DNA of 64,000 nt from Armillaria gallica (GCA_037576215.1 JBANDB010000007.1:4681001-4745000); one strand, 5' to 3'; positions 43,680 to 56,817 are shown, counted from the first letter of the stretch. A program made the numbers and translations. The notes: generated from the letters alone by a model not told the origin.

Positions 43680-45090
43680 TCTAGCACTTCTTCCAGGAGC
43701 TCTATTTCTTTATATGAAGCATAGAGTATAACTCAAAATGTAGCTATTGATTGATCCAAGACACTACCATTAAGTTCCACTAATAAATAGGTTCTGCCTC
43801 AATTCCTTTCCATCACAACTAATGGTCCTAAGTACCTCAGTTCAGCTTTTAATCATGCAACTTCTCAACTCAAGTATTTTTCATTAAGACTAACTGCTCT
43901 GCCTTGAATTTGAAATCCTTGATTTTAGTCACCTATTTCTCTATAAACTTTCCAGTGTATTCTACTCTAAGATCATGTACTCACTGCCACATGTCTTCTA
44001 TGTCCAAGTGCTATTTATAGAGCTCCTTAGCCCTCCTCTGAATCAGTTCCTCTGTAGTCAGCATCTTGTCTAATGGTGAAAGAAGGTACATGGCTTCAAC
44101 TAGATCAAAGGGTAACACCCAGTGCAATCCATGCATCAGAAAATATAGGCTTATCCTAGTGTCTGTCTAATTATGACCCTTTCTGCCTAGAAAACTGAGT
44201 GAAATGCTGTGTGCCATTTCTTTAGGTTTGCAGCCAACTTAACAAGTGATTCTCTTATGTCAAAATGCTTTTGTTTCACTATGCCATTAGCTTGTGAATT
44301 GTAGCTAAAATTTAAATATGGTGAACTCTGTATTATTCTGCTAAGATCTCTAGCACTGCTTGAAGATGAAGGTGGCAATCACCTCTGCTCTTTTATTTCT
44401 AACTATCCTTGCTTCTGGATATGAAAATAGTGAACACCTTGTCTGAACAATCCTAACAAAACCTTCTAATGCTTTAAGGATCATGGTATCAGGGTGGAAC
44501 TTTCAGAACAGGTTAGCTGGTCTCACTACTATAGGTAGTATATGAAACTTCACCATTTTTTGAATCTGACAACTATGGCAGGTTGCTAGATACCACTTAA
44601 CATCAACAGCCATATGTGGCCATCAGAACTTCTGTAGCAAATGTTGGTAAATAGTGTAGACTATTTTGTGCTCCAAATCATTGTGCACTAATATAATATC
44701 ATTAACTTGTGTTTAAACTCATTATTTTTTTGCTATGGCTTTTCTTTGTCAACAAAGAACTGAATTGAGTACCATATGAATGACTGATATTATTCATCAT
44801 CTAGGCTATCTGGATGTTTCATATCCAATAAAAACTTCTGTACCACTCTCAACCTTTCCTTAGCTAACTTCGACTTCTCATTCTATAGTATGGGTAAGTT
44901 TTCTCCCTCTGGCTCTGGCATTTCATCTGCAATGATAAATGCTTTCTCATAGTTGCTTTCTTCCTCCTCTCTTCCCTCACTATAGGCTCTCAAGATCTGA
45001 AGGAAGTCATATGTTTTGTCAATAAAGTCTTCCATGTATAGTGAGCAGGCTGGTAGTGCAAGCAGCATGCAAAGAAGCAAGGACATGGAG
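43680..45090 (-). pseudogene. integrase region of gypsy family D
   Basis: Minus-strand remnant. WWPHMAVDVKWYLATCHSCQ-like zinc region near 44620-44560; NSQANGIVKQKHFDIRESLV at about 44290 (integrase region near the catalytic Glu position; equivalent residues here are hard to read); DLVEAMYLLSPLDKMLTTEE and LIQRRAKELYK near 44100-44020; then a KVKDFKFK...LVLMKNT-type C-terminal segment near 43900. The upstream acidic frame 45086-44883 may be its RNase H to integrase linker. Heavily broken by stops. Not closely related to A, B or C. Confidence 0.6.
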
Positions 45091-48000
45091 GTGAAAAGCT
45101 CTATGATAGAAAAAGAAGTGATGGTATTAAAAACATAAAGACTTTGTCATTGCACTATACTTTACAGGCATGCATGGCAATAAGGCCAAAGAGTGAGCTT
45201 GCTTATTAAGGAATCTATTTTTCATTAGAGAATCCAAACTCAATGGAATGTGCTTGCATGTGGGCCAAGGCTAATTTAGATAACTACATGTCTGTAATCT
45301 ATGATGCATGGTCTCTGGAGATCTGGAGAAACAATATCATGTGCAGAGTAATCAAGAAAACTCTAGGCATTGCCTAGAAATGGGTCTTGGCTGATGGAAG
45401 TAGCAAGTGGTGAAGAGACTCTGTGTGTGCAGGCTAGAAATGCAACAGTGTTGAAGACACTGATCACACTCACACCCAACACTACACATACAAACCTTCA
45501 AGTTCTTGGAGAAATATTATGCGATAGAAGCAGATTGAAGCAAAACAACTAAACTCTCAGAATGTATGATACACACATATAGCAATAGTGCTCATAGAGT
45601 ATCTAGATCTCTCCAAGTCCAATGGATTCTATAACAAGAGGAGCAACAGATGTTGCTGGGTCTCAAGACAAGGTGTACTACAATATACAACACATTGCCA
45701 CACACTCACAAAATCCTCAATAAGTCTTGTGCAACACACAAGTGACTACAACAACTTAAACACATCTTAAACATGACTCAAAGCTTGTACTCTAAGCAGA
45801 AACCCTTCACAACACATCCACTCAAGCCACAGGATTTGAACTTACATGCTCAAGCTTCCAGAACTAATCATAGATCCACAGGGTTTGAGCCTATGCAATC
45901 CAGAGACACAATAACCAAATAAACCCTGTTTGACAAGCCAAAGGGGTTAAACCTCTGCCACTTGTGGAAATGAGAACCCTCAAGCATGCACTAATCAAAC
46001 TATGCCTTGTGCACTACTCAAGTCACTCAAATGTTATCAATAAAAGGTCTATTCTCTTGCTCAAAGCTACAAACTAATCCTGAAGCTAGAGTGCTAAGCT
46101 GAGAGCCTTCACACTCCAACAAAGGGGATCCAAAACTTGTATACTATTATTATACTACAGTATTTATATACAATGTGCTCTATTAATTAATACAACCTTA
46201 AATAATAACTCTTGGCTTGCAGAACTTCCTTTCCTGGATCCTGCCCATGTTGCCATAATTATGCCATTGCTTGGTGCTTACTTAGAGCTCTGGCTTGAGG
46301 CCAGATCCTAGTCTTTCAGTAGCATGATATTGGTTAGCTGTGCTATCCACATATACTGACATCGCCTAGTATCTCCTCAGAGTTGTAGTCTATCATGCAA
46401 CTTGTCTTTATGATAATAATATCTTCTAATGATTTCCATGGTCTTTTAAGACCACCAGCTCCTAGTCTAGGCCTCATGTGCATCAGCTGAAGTCAAAGAC
46501 ATGGGTTTTACTCTAATTTTAAACACTCTGAGATCTAAAGTGCTAGCTACCAATATGGCAGTGCCTTGTGCATTATAGATCAAGGTTGCATGAAGTATCA
46601 ATTATCTTCTGAGCTTTGCTAGTTCTATTCTTAGCACACATCTTCTGTGCATTGTCAGCATACTCAGTGTTAAGTGCTGAGACTTTAGACTTAGTGTGAC
46701 CTTATAGTATCACTCTACAGTTAAGCTTTGTGCTCCACCAAACATCATTCAAGGTACTTCATTGTCCACACTTAGGACATTGCACTCTAAGGTATATCTC
46801 ATTGTCTTAGTATTTAGATTTTATAAAATGTATGTATTGATACATTTCACAAAATTACATGTGTGACTACTTTTCAAGTGTGTCAGCAGGCTCAAAGTCT
46901 GAAGCATTCCTTGGTTACTGAGTCTAGAATATGATACTATCACCTTCAGAGCAGACTCAAAAACTGAATATAAAGTATAATTGGTGATTGAGGATTCAGC
47001 AGCTATTGAGTGCAAGCCTGTGGGCTACTCTGCTGCTAGGGCGAGTGACATAGACATCACTTAGCTCTTTGAGACTACTAAAAAGAGGAGCAAGTGGCAC
47101 TCTGCCAAGAGTGCTGTACCAGCTTGAATGAGGGATTATCGGCCAATAATGAATTAACTTATTAAAGAACTGTTTGTAACAATCAATCTCCTATAGTATA
47201 AGTAGAGTAGAACTTCATGTATTAAAGCAAGCTACCTACCTCCCCATGTACAGTAATAAAGTTTCAGTTTGGATCTAGACTTGTTGTGATGTGTAAGAGT
47301 TAGTAACTTCAAGTCTTGGCTAGAACACAAGTTTAGCAAGCTCACAGAGAAATAGAACAAGAAAAACATTTTGAATAAAAACTTCAGTTTACTTGAGATA
47401 AGAAAGAGATTTGGAAGCAGTGATGCTGTGCCAGTCTTGTGAGTTTACTGAATCCCATCTGAGAGAGAGTCCTACTCTTTTTTCAGTTCAGTGTAAGAGA
47501 GAATTTGTGTTGTGCCAGCCTCTGTGTAGGTCTTGAGTTGTTTTGCAAGGGAATCAGCCAGATTGAGCTGTTCTAGCAGTTGCATGAAGTGTGACAGGTG
47601 TGTGCAGCTGGACCTCATGGTACTATTGTTAGAGTGAGTGCACTGTGTGTGAGGACTTGTGGGGATGGTTTTTGAGAGTATTGTGATTTAACTGAAAGTA
47701 CTAAGGGCCTCTGTTATGATGATTTTGGGAGTCAGGTTTAGCAACTAAGAGAAAAATGGCATCACATACAGATTAGATCTAGTAGCAAGTCATACTTAGT
47801 GAGCTCACTGAGATATATTGAGATACTGTTGGCATGCAATTGGAATTAAATTTCTTGCTCCCCTCTGCACTTAAGAAGATTGAGTGTAGGTTTAGTGTGG
47901 TCACACTAAGCCATGCTTAGTTTCACAGGTGCCTGTCACCAGCCTTGTCAATGTACCATCTTTTGCAATGGCACTGATTCATGGCTTGTTATTCAATATG

Positions 48001-48249
48001 CCAAATATGAGACCAACATTGGGAAAGCAGTCTTTACACCTAGAGTGGTTCCACTGCAGTTACAATAGGAACTTGAACAGCATCTGCTCTTGATTCATCC
48101 TTTGGAAGATCTACTATCTACCACTGTTTATAGTCTATTATCTATTCATATCTATAATGAATACATGTAGGTTACATTTGGATAGCACATTATAGGAGAC
48201 ATCTTTTGCAAAGAGTTTCCTTATGCAATGCTCAAATACTGTCAGTGTC
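45091..48249. other. no recognisable gene
   Basis: 3.1 kb of AT-rich sequence. A TATA-like and AATAAA-like pair near 47195-47265 could mark an old LTR, but no partner or ends were found. A palindrome CTAGGCATTGCCTAG lies at about 45362. Confidence 0.3.
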
Positions 48250-49165
48250 TGTTCAGAGTCTTGTCCAGCTCTTTCCAGACACTTATAACTCTCAATTCAA
48301 ATCTGAGATACAACAAGAAGTTGTGAAGCTCTCTTATTAGTGAACTGACAACTTTGTTGCTGTTATGCCTACTGATAGTGGAAGATCATTGGCCTGGCAG
48401 CTTTCAGCTATTCTAAATCAGCAGGGAGATATCACTTTTGTTATTTTTTCATAGTGCACACACAGGCCTTCAACATTCCAACTTCTCAGTGGATAGTGGC
48501 AAAGCAAGACATTGAAGATTCCAAGATTGTCTATCTAGTATTAAAGAGTGCAGCTAGCAATGTATTTGCAATGTGAGTCTTTCTTGTTTCATTCTCTTGC
48601 AATTTTCATTTTCCTGCATGGATTATAGATACTGTGCATATTGTGAACATCTTACTAATTGGTTGGTCATTGATGAAGTGTACCAGATGCCGTTTAAGAC
48701 AACTTTCACTATCTGTTTAAAAAGGTCAAACAACTTGCTACTATTATTATTCCACACATCTTTCTCATTGTGACATTGCCAATTCAGATGGAATATGATT
48801 TCTTTCTTGAAGTTGGAATGCTCTAATTAACCTGAATCATCCATACTCCAACATTCATCATTTACAGCATTGTCTGCTTTGATAGCAATATCACTGCCAA
48901 GCTTATAGAAAATTGATTGCTTAAGCACTTCATTGTTCTCACTCCCATTCACATTTGAATACAATTGATCAAGCCTATGACTATCAAGCATGGATCTCTG
49001 GAGATGTAAAATAAATGTTAGCAACTTTCTTCATCTTGTCTATGGTCTTTTTTATCTTATACAAGACAGCAAGCACCTTTTATATAAAGAAGGTTTCAGC
49101 TACTGCATAACTCTTTACAATGCCCAGCAGATGTACATTCAGTCTCCTGAACCACTTCAAAGTGA
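48250..49165 (+). pseudogene. RecQ/DEAD-like helicase remnant
   Basis: Helicase motifs in order: DNFVAVMPTDSGRSLAWQL (motif I, degenerate Walker A; expected GxGKS) at about 48350; FNIPTSQWIVAKQDIEDSKI and YLVLKSAASNVFAM; a likely intron GTGAGT...TATAG (about 48572-48628); NWLVIDEVYQM (motif II, expected DEAH/DEVH); and VTLPIQMEYDFFLEVG (motif III region). Stops and frameshifts between them. DEAD/RecQ-like helicases of this sort are common repeated genes in Agaricomycetes; whether this one belonged to a mobile element is not shown. Confidence 0.5.
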
Positions 49166-49171
49166 TTACAC

Positions 49172-49513
49172 TTGTTTATGGGAAGCATTGTCATAAAAGA
49201 TCTCACATATGCTGCAATCAATGTTGAGCATTTCAAAGTCATGGAAAAGATTTCCATACAGCCAATTTATTATATGAACACAGACAAACTTCTTTCAGTT
49301 ATGCAAAGCAGACCTACCATTCCATACATTGAGACATCAACATCTACTACTATTTTTGATCCAGGGTGTGCAAGAGATATCTCGAAGGATCAGCAGTGTT
49401 TCAAACAAATAAAAGAGATATCTGTTAACTCTCTTCATTATATGAAAAATTGCTCAACCCCAGTGCTAAAGAAATCACTAAAGGAGATTTTAAAAAATAT
49501 TTCAGAAGTTTAG
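49172..49513 (+). CDS. unrecognised 113-codon open frame
   Basis: ATG at 49172, open to 49513. Coding-like composition (IKDLTYAAINVEHFKVMEKI, DPGCARDISKDQQCFKQIKE). It lies between the helicase remnant and the copia RT and could be part of either. No family recognised. Confidence 0.3.
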   Translation: MFMGSIVIKDLTYAAINVEHFKVMEKISIQPIYYMNTDKLLSVMQSRPTIPYIETSTSTTIFDPGCARDISKDQQCFKQIKEISVNSLHYMKNCSTPVLKKSLKEILKNISEV

Positions 49514-49604
49514 GATTTCCCAACAATCAAACAACTATAGAGATATATATATGTGCCTGTTGCCAAAATCATCAGTATCTTTATCATGCTTGCTCTTACT
49601 GTTC

Positions 49605-50740
49605 AAAATAATTTAGCACACTAGAAGCATTGGGCTTAGAAAGCTGTATCATTGACCCTGCAGTGTTTTATAAACATTGGTCTATACCACTAGACCTCAG
49701 CATCTCCTTACTGAGCGATAGATCTGATCTATTCATCTTTATACTAGTGCACATTGACAATGGCCTATCTATAATAAACTCCACTCTCTACTATCTTTGG
49801 ATTATTGCTGAACTGAATAAAAAATTCAAAGTCAACAATCTGGAACTAGCAGATGTTTTTTTGGCATGAAAAGTAAATGTGATTGCTCTCACCATCTGCT
49901 CTGGATTTTGCAACAAGAGTATATTACTGATTTGCTTCAATCATATGGCATGGAAGATGTTAATCCTACTTCAGTTCCCCTCTACAAAACCTCAGGCATA
50001 CAAAGCATCAGAAAAATTCCTCCCAGATGTCCCTAACAACAATCTTACCCACTACTTTTAGCACCTGAATAGACAATTGCTATACTCTGCCATCTGTACA
50101 AGATCTGATATCATGCACACATCAGCTGCCCTTGGCCAATACAATGCAAATCCAACAAAAGCTATTACTACTGCCACAAACAGTGTTCTACAATACCTTG
50201 TAAGAATGAGGGACCTCACACTCCAGTATAGGGGTGAACAGACAAGATAATCATCTATCTGAACATTAGTCCTTCCAACATTGCATTTACTGATTCAGAT
50301 TAGACTACAGAAGAATCTGATTGCCGCAGCTTCTTAAGATTTGCTATATTCATATTTAGCAGGCTTGTATCATGATCTAATTACAAACAAAAGTCTACTG
50401 CTCTCTCTTTGACTGAATCTGAATACATGGCCCTCACACATCTAATGAAGAAACTATTCTGGATTAAACTCTTCCTACAAGCACTCTCCCTTCTCATGCC
50501 CAAACTCTTCCCACTCCTATATGATAATGACAGCTGTCTCACTATTGCTAATTCCCAATTGAACTCACCATGACTAAAATATGTTAATATCTGATATCAT
50601 TTCATACAGGAACAAATCAAGGCAGAAACAAACTGGCAATACCATAACCAAACTGTTACCTTCTGTCCCTCACAAAGTGCACTCTACTGGCCTTGGTCTC
50701 ATCCAGTGCTAACATCCTTGCTGATGAGGGTGTATTGACT
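49605..50740 (+). pseudogene. Ty1/copia RT and RNase H remnant (family E)
   Basis: LEALGLESCIIDPAVFYKHW, then FILVHIDNGLSIINS, the copia RT catalytic box where the second Asp of VDD is Asn. Next come WIIAELNKKFKVNNLELADV, a FLG-M-K-like site, NNNLTHYF then a stop, LLYSAICTRSDI, ALGQYNANPTKA, VLQYLVRMRDLTLQYRG, and RNase H segments with ATEESD- and ALTHLMK-type residues. The order is that of the copia RT/RNase H end of pol. Many stops; upstream protease and integrase not seen. Confidence 0.75.
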
Positions 50741-50864
50741 GGCATACGGTCCTAGGTTGTTTGTCAGCTCAGTGTTTGGCTGGAGCTTCATTACTTACCA
50801 TATATGTACCATTTTGCCTCTTTCCTTTTTCAGTTGTTTCTATCACTCTCTTGACATCAATTGG
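50741..50864. other. spacer after copia pol
   Basis: No gene seen. Contains a short tail of copia homology and a T/C-rich run. Confidence 0.35.
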
Positions 50865-51230
50865 GTTTGCTTCAAACAACTTTGATTCAAGTCTAGAAGT
50901 GTTTACATGAGATACACTAATTGTGACAGCAAGGTATATAGATGTGGGGGTTTTGTAAAGTATAGATTAAGTGGTTTAGACTCAAAATGACTTTGTCTAG
51001 AAGAGCTGGTAAGGCTTTAACTAGGAAAGCTTTAACAATTGTCAATCAAAGATCTAGAGGTCTACAAAGAGCATATTTGCTCTGGAGTACATGAACTCAA
51101 TTATAACACAAGCACATATACTTGCAACAAAGAACCAAAGTTCTACAAAGAGTACACTGACTCTACAAAGAACTCATAGGTCCTGGCTTTAAGTATGAGA
51201 CTTGCAAAGAGTACACTGACTTGTTAACTG
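50865..51230 (+). repeat. inverted-repeat arm, possible copia 3' end and LTR
   Basis: About 365 bp that match the reverse complement of 53695-54075 at roughly 85 per cent by eye, from TTTGCTTCAAA to GACTTGCAAA. It includes AGATGTGGGGGTTTTGTAAA, which looks like a purine tract running into an LTR start. It follows the copia RNase H, so it may hold the copia 3' LTR. Confidence 0.6.
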
Positions 51231-53694
51231 TTCAAGTTTAAAGTGAACAAGAAACATTGTTGATGAGAATACCATTGGCTGCTGCATACTAGACATCAAT
51301 GCACACAAACAGAAGTGTTGCTGTGACCTGAACATACTTTTGAAGATTCTGTGATGTTTGAACAACTAATATAGTACCATAGCTGAGAAGATACCAGTGA
51401 AAACAAGTAAAACATCTAATCGTGCTTCCAAGAAAGAAGATCAGACAACACACTGACAAGTCAGAGCTTTCTTCACTACCATTCTTCTTGACTAGAGCAT
51501 GCTTGCATTTAGTAGTATTGACTTCACCATCAACATCATCCTAAAGCAACATCAGTAATAATATACTTGGAATATATAGAATTCAAGAACTCACTATATG
51601 AACAACATCACTCTTGCTGGTCAGTGCATCACCTGGTTCACTATCATCCTAAACAAACACTGTTAGAATATATATTGCAAAGTATTATTGCTGGACTTAC
51701 TGACTTTAGTCCCTCATTACCTTTATTTGGCTACACTGTTATTAATTAGCATGATAAATATACTTCATGAATATAGTTATATACACTGGTAACATCATTG
51801 AGTATGCCATTGATTGTATTAGCCAAGTCTTTGGCCTGCAAGAAGTTTATTATTTTAGTGGTCTCAGCTTCAATAGTGAAAACTGGCCTCTGATTGTTAA
51901 ACAACATTCAGTCAGCAATTTCTACAATCTGTGAAGGGGGAAATGACTCACAAACTCCATCTTAAGACACTTGTTTGATACAGATTTGCACAGAACTCTG
52001 TCCTTAGGTAAAGTCTTAGGCTAAAAGAAAATATATGGTCAACAAGAGAAAATAAATAAATTCATTGGCACTCATATTTAAGAACAGCCTGGCTTTCCCT
52101 TGTTCTTATACTAAGGTCTCAGTACCATTACCATTAGTATCTTTTTTGTTGCAGTGGTTTTCATTTTGCCAGTGATTTGCTTTGCAGATGATGGAAGTTG
52201 AGAAGATGAAAAAAAATGCAAAAAGACAGTGTGTTTTTTAGTATATGATCTGGATTATATAATCAAGAATTCAGACCTAGATTCATAACTTGAAAGCTAA
52301 CCACCTCCTACTCTTGCATTATCTTGCTCAAAGATGGCATAGTGGTTTTGTCAATACCAGGGTGCATGTCAGCTGGTTACTGACATGGTGTGCACTGCAC
52401 ACTGATAACTTCACTTGTCTTAAAAAGATCAGTGAAAAGTTAAATTGGTACTGGTGAAGGTGTAATCACTGTAGTAATCTGCCTGCTAGCTCTGGTGCTT
52501 GGATCAATAGACATGACAGTCCAAGGTTATTATTGATGTCAATACTGTCAGTTGTAATGTGCCTGAGCCTTCTGAGCCTTCCATTAGTTGCACTAGTGAT
52601 GCCAGAGCAGCTATTACACTGGCAAATACAGAAGCTGGGAACCTGAACAAGAGGTCAAGATTGTAAAGAAGCACAAAACACAAACTTTACTTAATAATAT
52701 TATTGACTTCCCAATGTCAGATGCCCAAAAGAGGAAGGCAGATATTAAATTCTTTCAGTATGTTACTGTTATTACATTTGAAACTATATTAAATATGTCT
52801 AGATTTATTGTTCATTCCAATTCATTATTCTGACACTGCTCAAATCCATCTTCTTGATACCACTGATACACTTGATATTAGGCTACCCATAGATTTTGTG
52901 ATTTTTTATCAAATAATGCAGTCTACAATTGGTACTAAAAGCTATAGTGAAGGCTTTACACTGATAGCTAGAAGATTACATGAGATAGCGAGCAAAGCAG
53001 CACAAGAACAGATTTAGAAGCAACATCTAGATGAGTCAACTCTAGGCCTTCAGTATTGAATGCTATTCCCTGCCTAAAACAAGACTATTATAGTCAGAAC
53101 TAAGGGACACATTTCAATGAGTTACAAACCTAAAGCAGAACACAGAAAAACTAGATTACTCATCATCTTGACAATCTGAAAGAACTTGAAAAGAATTACT
53201 AAGTCTGGAACACAAATAAACCTGGAATAACTGAATAACTGATGCTTGGCACTGAGATAGATAACTAAGATTGTGCAGTGATTGAAGCAACATAATCTCA
53301 GTCTGATGATTGTGGCTACACCCTTGAAATATCATGTAATCTGTAGTATTGAATAGAAATCCATGCAAAGTATGCCTATTCAACTGAATAGAAACCTCAG
53401 AATAGTACAATCCTTGTAAATTAATTACTTATTATTTGTATTAGTAGCCTTATAGCTACCTAATCAATCACTGGCTTCAATTGTATATCCTTGACTGAAG
53501 TGAATTAAGTTTACCAAGTCAATCTTAAAAGAGTGGCTCAAGTAATCTGGAAGAACTAAGTAAGAAAAGGAGTTAGCCCATTGTTTGCATCTTGCTAGTT
53601 AATTAAACTGCTCTGCATCCAAAGGCCTTGTGCTCCCTCACCAACTAAAGTGATCTAGATGTGCTAAGCTGACCATAGACCAAAGATGTTGCCT
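51231..53694. other. no recognisable gene between inverted arms
   Basis: AT-rich, only short frames. No transposase motif seen that would make the two arms ends of one DNA transposon. Confidence 0.35.
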
Positions 53695-54075
53695 AGTTGA
53701 AGTGTACTTTTTGCAAGTCTCGTACTTAAAGCTAAGACCTGTGAGTTTTTTGTAGAGTCAGTGTACTCTTTGTAAAACTTTGGTTCTTTGTTGCAAGTGC
53801 ATATGCTTGTGTTGTAATGAAGTCTGTGCACTCTAGAGCAAGTATACTTTTTATAGACCTCTAAGTCTTTGATTGTTTAATTATTAAAGCTTCTCTAGTT
53901 AAAGCCTTACCAGCTCTTCTAGACAAAGTTGTTTTGAGTCTAAACTACTCAAATTATATCTTACAAAATCCCCACATCTATATATTTCACTGTTGTGATT
54001 AATGTATCTTGTGTAAACACTTCTAGACTTGAATCAAAGTTGTTTTGAAGCAAACTTGATTGATTATCAATATCT
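53695..54075 (-). repeat. second copy of the 50865 repeat, inverted
   Basis: Reverse complement of 50865-51230. The boundary on the outer side is a TTTGCTTCAAA-type sequence. Most likely a second truncated 3' end or solo LTR of family E in opposite orientation. Confidence 0.6.
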
Positions 54076-54225
54076 AAGTACACCACAAGTGCTTCTACCG
54101 TATTCACTCTTGAACTTAACATTGGTGATTGTGTGTGATTTAGTATTTAGATTGATGATCTAGACACTTGTTGCATTTGTGTGCTATCTGTTACTGAGTA
54201 CATCACCACATGGCTATAGGAAAGT

Positions 54226-54900
54226 AGGCTTCTTATGCTACTTGTTGATGGGTGGGAGAATAGCTTAAAATGGAGTCTTTATGGAACTGTTGCAGCTGGC
54301 ATCAACCAATATCCTGTCATCATGAGCCTGAATAACATGAGTGGAGAATGAGGTATCTCTGCAAAAATCACAGAAAGCACAGATATAGCCATAAAAATAA
54401 TGAGTGTCAAAAATGACCAAAAATATATTGCCTTGACAACTGACAATCTGACTCTGATATAATGCTTTTGGAAATTGTTTTAAGACTGATACTGGTGGAT
54501 TATTGTGAGTATCTTTATATTGATTGTGAATAGTATACTGAATAAGAAATAGATACTAGTGTGCTTCTTGCACAGCCTTAATATCATCATCAGCAAAATC
54601 TGCAAGTATTTGATAGCTAAGAAAATAATCATAAAAGCAAACAGTATTATCACTCTCTTTGATGAGTTTCATTATTGGGGAGATCAACTGAAGGAAGAAG
54701 CAGTCCAACATGAAGTTCCATGGACACTGAAAAAGAACTGTGAATCACATCTCACCAATGAGCACTGGTTAGTTTTGTGGGACAATGAGTTTTGGCCATT
54801 ACTTCAACAGGTTATCAAGATCACACAACCTCTCATTGATGCTATTGGCAACTGTGAGGCATGAATGGTTAACCTGCCTGACTGTATGCTGGAGCTGATC
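54226..54900 (+). pseudogene. hAT/DUF659-type transposase remnant
   Basis: TLLVDGWENSLKWSLYGTVA, YPVIMSLNNMSGE, then KNDQKYIALTTDNLTLI (second catalytic Asp region of hAT, TTDN), an intron-like gap, CFLHSLNIIISKICKYLIAK and KKNCESHLTNEHWLVLWDN, ending KITQPLIDAIGNCEA. The DGW and TTDN motifs plus the CxxHxxN segment are typical of hAT transposases of the DUF659 group. N-terminal BED finger and C-terminal dimer domain are missing. Family A copy A5 begins 14 bp after its end. Confidence 0.68.
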
Positions 54901-54913
54901 TAATATGCGCATG

Positions 54914-55338
54914 TGTTACACACATGCCACCGGCCTCCACTTCACACCCATTCCAACTTCAATTTTAACTACAAGCAATTCTCATTATCAGACTCTGTGG
55001 CCTCTAGCCGCTTACCATTACTCTGCCCCATTTGATATTACACTTATCTTTTGATTTTGCTAATTTACATATTAACTCTAGAACCTGAATCCAGTAGCAA
55101 ATAAACCTCCTCAGATGTACCTACTCATATATATACTGTACAATTACTTGTAGATACTCAGTTTGAATATCAACTTGGTTTAGCCAAATCTCTCTCTGAT
55201 CTAAACCTTCGCTCTCTGGACTCCACTCCGCAATCCAATCTTAGGGCTTCAGCTCAAGGGTAATATTGCTAAAGCCTATGTACTCTGCAAACCTTCACTT
55301 GTGCGAGTTATCTTCATCTATTTAGCATGTGCCTAATA
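54914..55338 (+). repeat. 5' LTR of A5
   Basis: 425 bp from TGTTACACACATGCC to GTGCCTAATA (TAACA with C to T). About 90 bp shorter than the A2 LTR because of internal deletions. Confidence 0.82.
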
Positions 55339-55365
55339 GTATATTTGAACTCAACCCCTTGAGTT
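55339..55365 (+). promoter_or_regulatory. leader hairpin in primer-binding position, A5
   Basis: GTATATTTG then AACTCAA-CCCC-TTGAGTT, a 7-bp perfect stem (55348-55365). Same position and sequence as in A2. Confidence 0.5.
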
Positions 55366-55382
55366 GAATTTTTCTGTAAATC

Positions 55383-56797
55383 ATGACAACTACGTATACT
55401 TATCCTCCAGAAACAGGCGAAGGCCTGAAATGAAAAATGTCAATATTCTCCATGGATGATATACCAGCATCTGCATCGAAGGAAAATCCAGAACTTTTTG
55501 GATCAGCCTCCATCGGAGAACAACCATCATGTAGGGAAACCTACAATCACTCTAGCTTCACTGCCCAACAATCCAACCATTATGGTTCTCCTAATCCTTT
55601 CAGTACTCCTCCACCAGATGAATGTCCATGTCACCAAAGGACTGGTATATTTGATGGATACTGGGAGGACCCAGATCCACACACCCCAGCACTTCAACCC
55701 ACATTCAACAAGGGGCAACCAGCCACTGCAGAATCCAGTGATTCCAGAAGCAAAACTGATACTCCTACTCACATTACAAACTGACACAACCATGTTGACA
55801 AAGATGATGCCTCCCAAGAGGACCAGGTGGTCCTGGAGGACCCGGCAACAATCCTCACAACAAGCAAGACTTCTTGCAGGAATTCATGAATCTGTTGTGT
55901 GGAGTTTCCACTTTGTTAAACAACCCCCAACCTAACAACATCTGTACCAAGGTCAAAGAACCTGATACTTTTGATGGCTCTAATCTGCAGAAACTCAAGG
56001 CTTTCATTGTATCCCTCCTGTTAAACTTTAATAACAGACCCATTGCTTTTGCAGTAAATGCCAACAAAGTCAACTATGCCTTTTCCTTTCTCTCCAGCAC
56101 CACTCTTGACTGGTTTAAACCAGACATTCTCCATCCAAATCTGTGGAATCTGCCAGCATGGCAATATTCCTATGCTGCCTTCCTTGATAAACTCTGGACC
56201 AACTTTGGCACTTTCGATGCCATCAGAGATGCTAAGGATGCTCTTGAACATCTCTGAATGTGCAACGGAGACCGAATCATGAAGTATATGGTTCAGTTCA
56301 ATCAATACGCCTCCTAAGTTGGCTACAGCAACAATTCTCTTTGCCATGCTTTCTACCATGGACTTTGCACACACATTAAAGATGATATGGCTCACCACAG
56401 GAAGCCTAACAATCTCTGCAACATGTGTTTCCTAGCCCAGGAACTCAACACTTGCTATTGGACTTGGAGGACTGAGATATCCTGTGAAAACCAGGAAAAC
56501 AAGTCCTCCAGTTCATATTCCAACAACCCTAAATCCAAGGGTTCCAGTTCCAACTCCTCAGAATCCACTTCCAACCCAAAGACCTACACTGATAAGCTAG
56601 GCAAAGATGGCCATCTTACTCAAGAAGAAAAGGACCACCACCGAAAAAACAATCTCTGTATGTTCTGTGAAAACAAGTACAAGACCAAGGACTGCAACAA
56701 GCGCAAGGCTGCAGCCTCCACTAAGGGCCATGTGGCAGAAGTTGAAGAACCCACTCCTGCCTATGAGGATCTGGCTCCGCCGGAGCCAGAAAACTAG
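55383..56797 (+). pseudogene. gag of A5
   Basis: ATG at 55383 (MTTTYTYPPETGEG), stop at codon 17, then open to 55784 (MDDIPASASKENPELFGSAS, YGSPNPFSTPPP). A Gly-Pro linker near 55815-55850, read in another frame, leads to the gag core (55874-56257: NNICTKVKEPDTFDGSNLQK, STTLDWFKPDIL). CGA at 56273-56275 is the Arg codon that is TGA in A2. Zinc knuckle frame 56387-56797 has CMFCENKYKTKDC, in which the knuckle His is Tyr. Confidence 0.78.
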
Positions 56798-56817
56798 AGA
56801 GCAGCCCTGCATCCTTC

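Noticed and set aside
45835..45905. GGATTTGAACTTAC and GGGTTTGAGCC resembling tRNA T-arms
   Set aside because: No A box, no acceptor stem pairing and no CCA-adjacent structure; chance matches in AT-rich DNA.
50865..54075. Whole interval as a DNA transposon with 365-bp terminal inverted repeats
   Set aside because: No transposase, no target duplication at the outer ends, and the left arm directly follows copia RNase H, so two copia ends is simpler.
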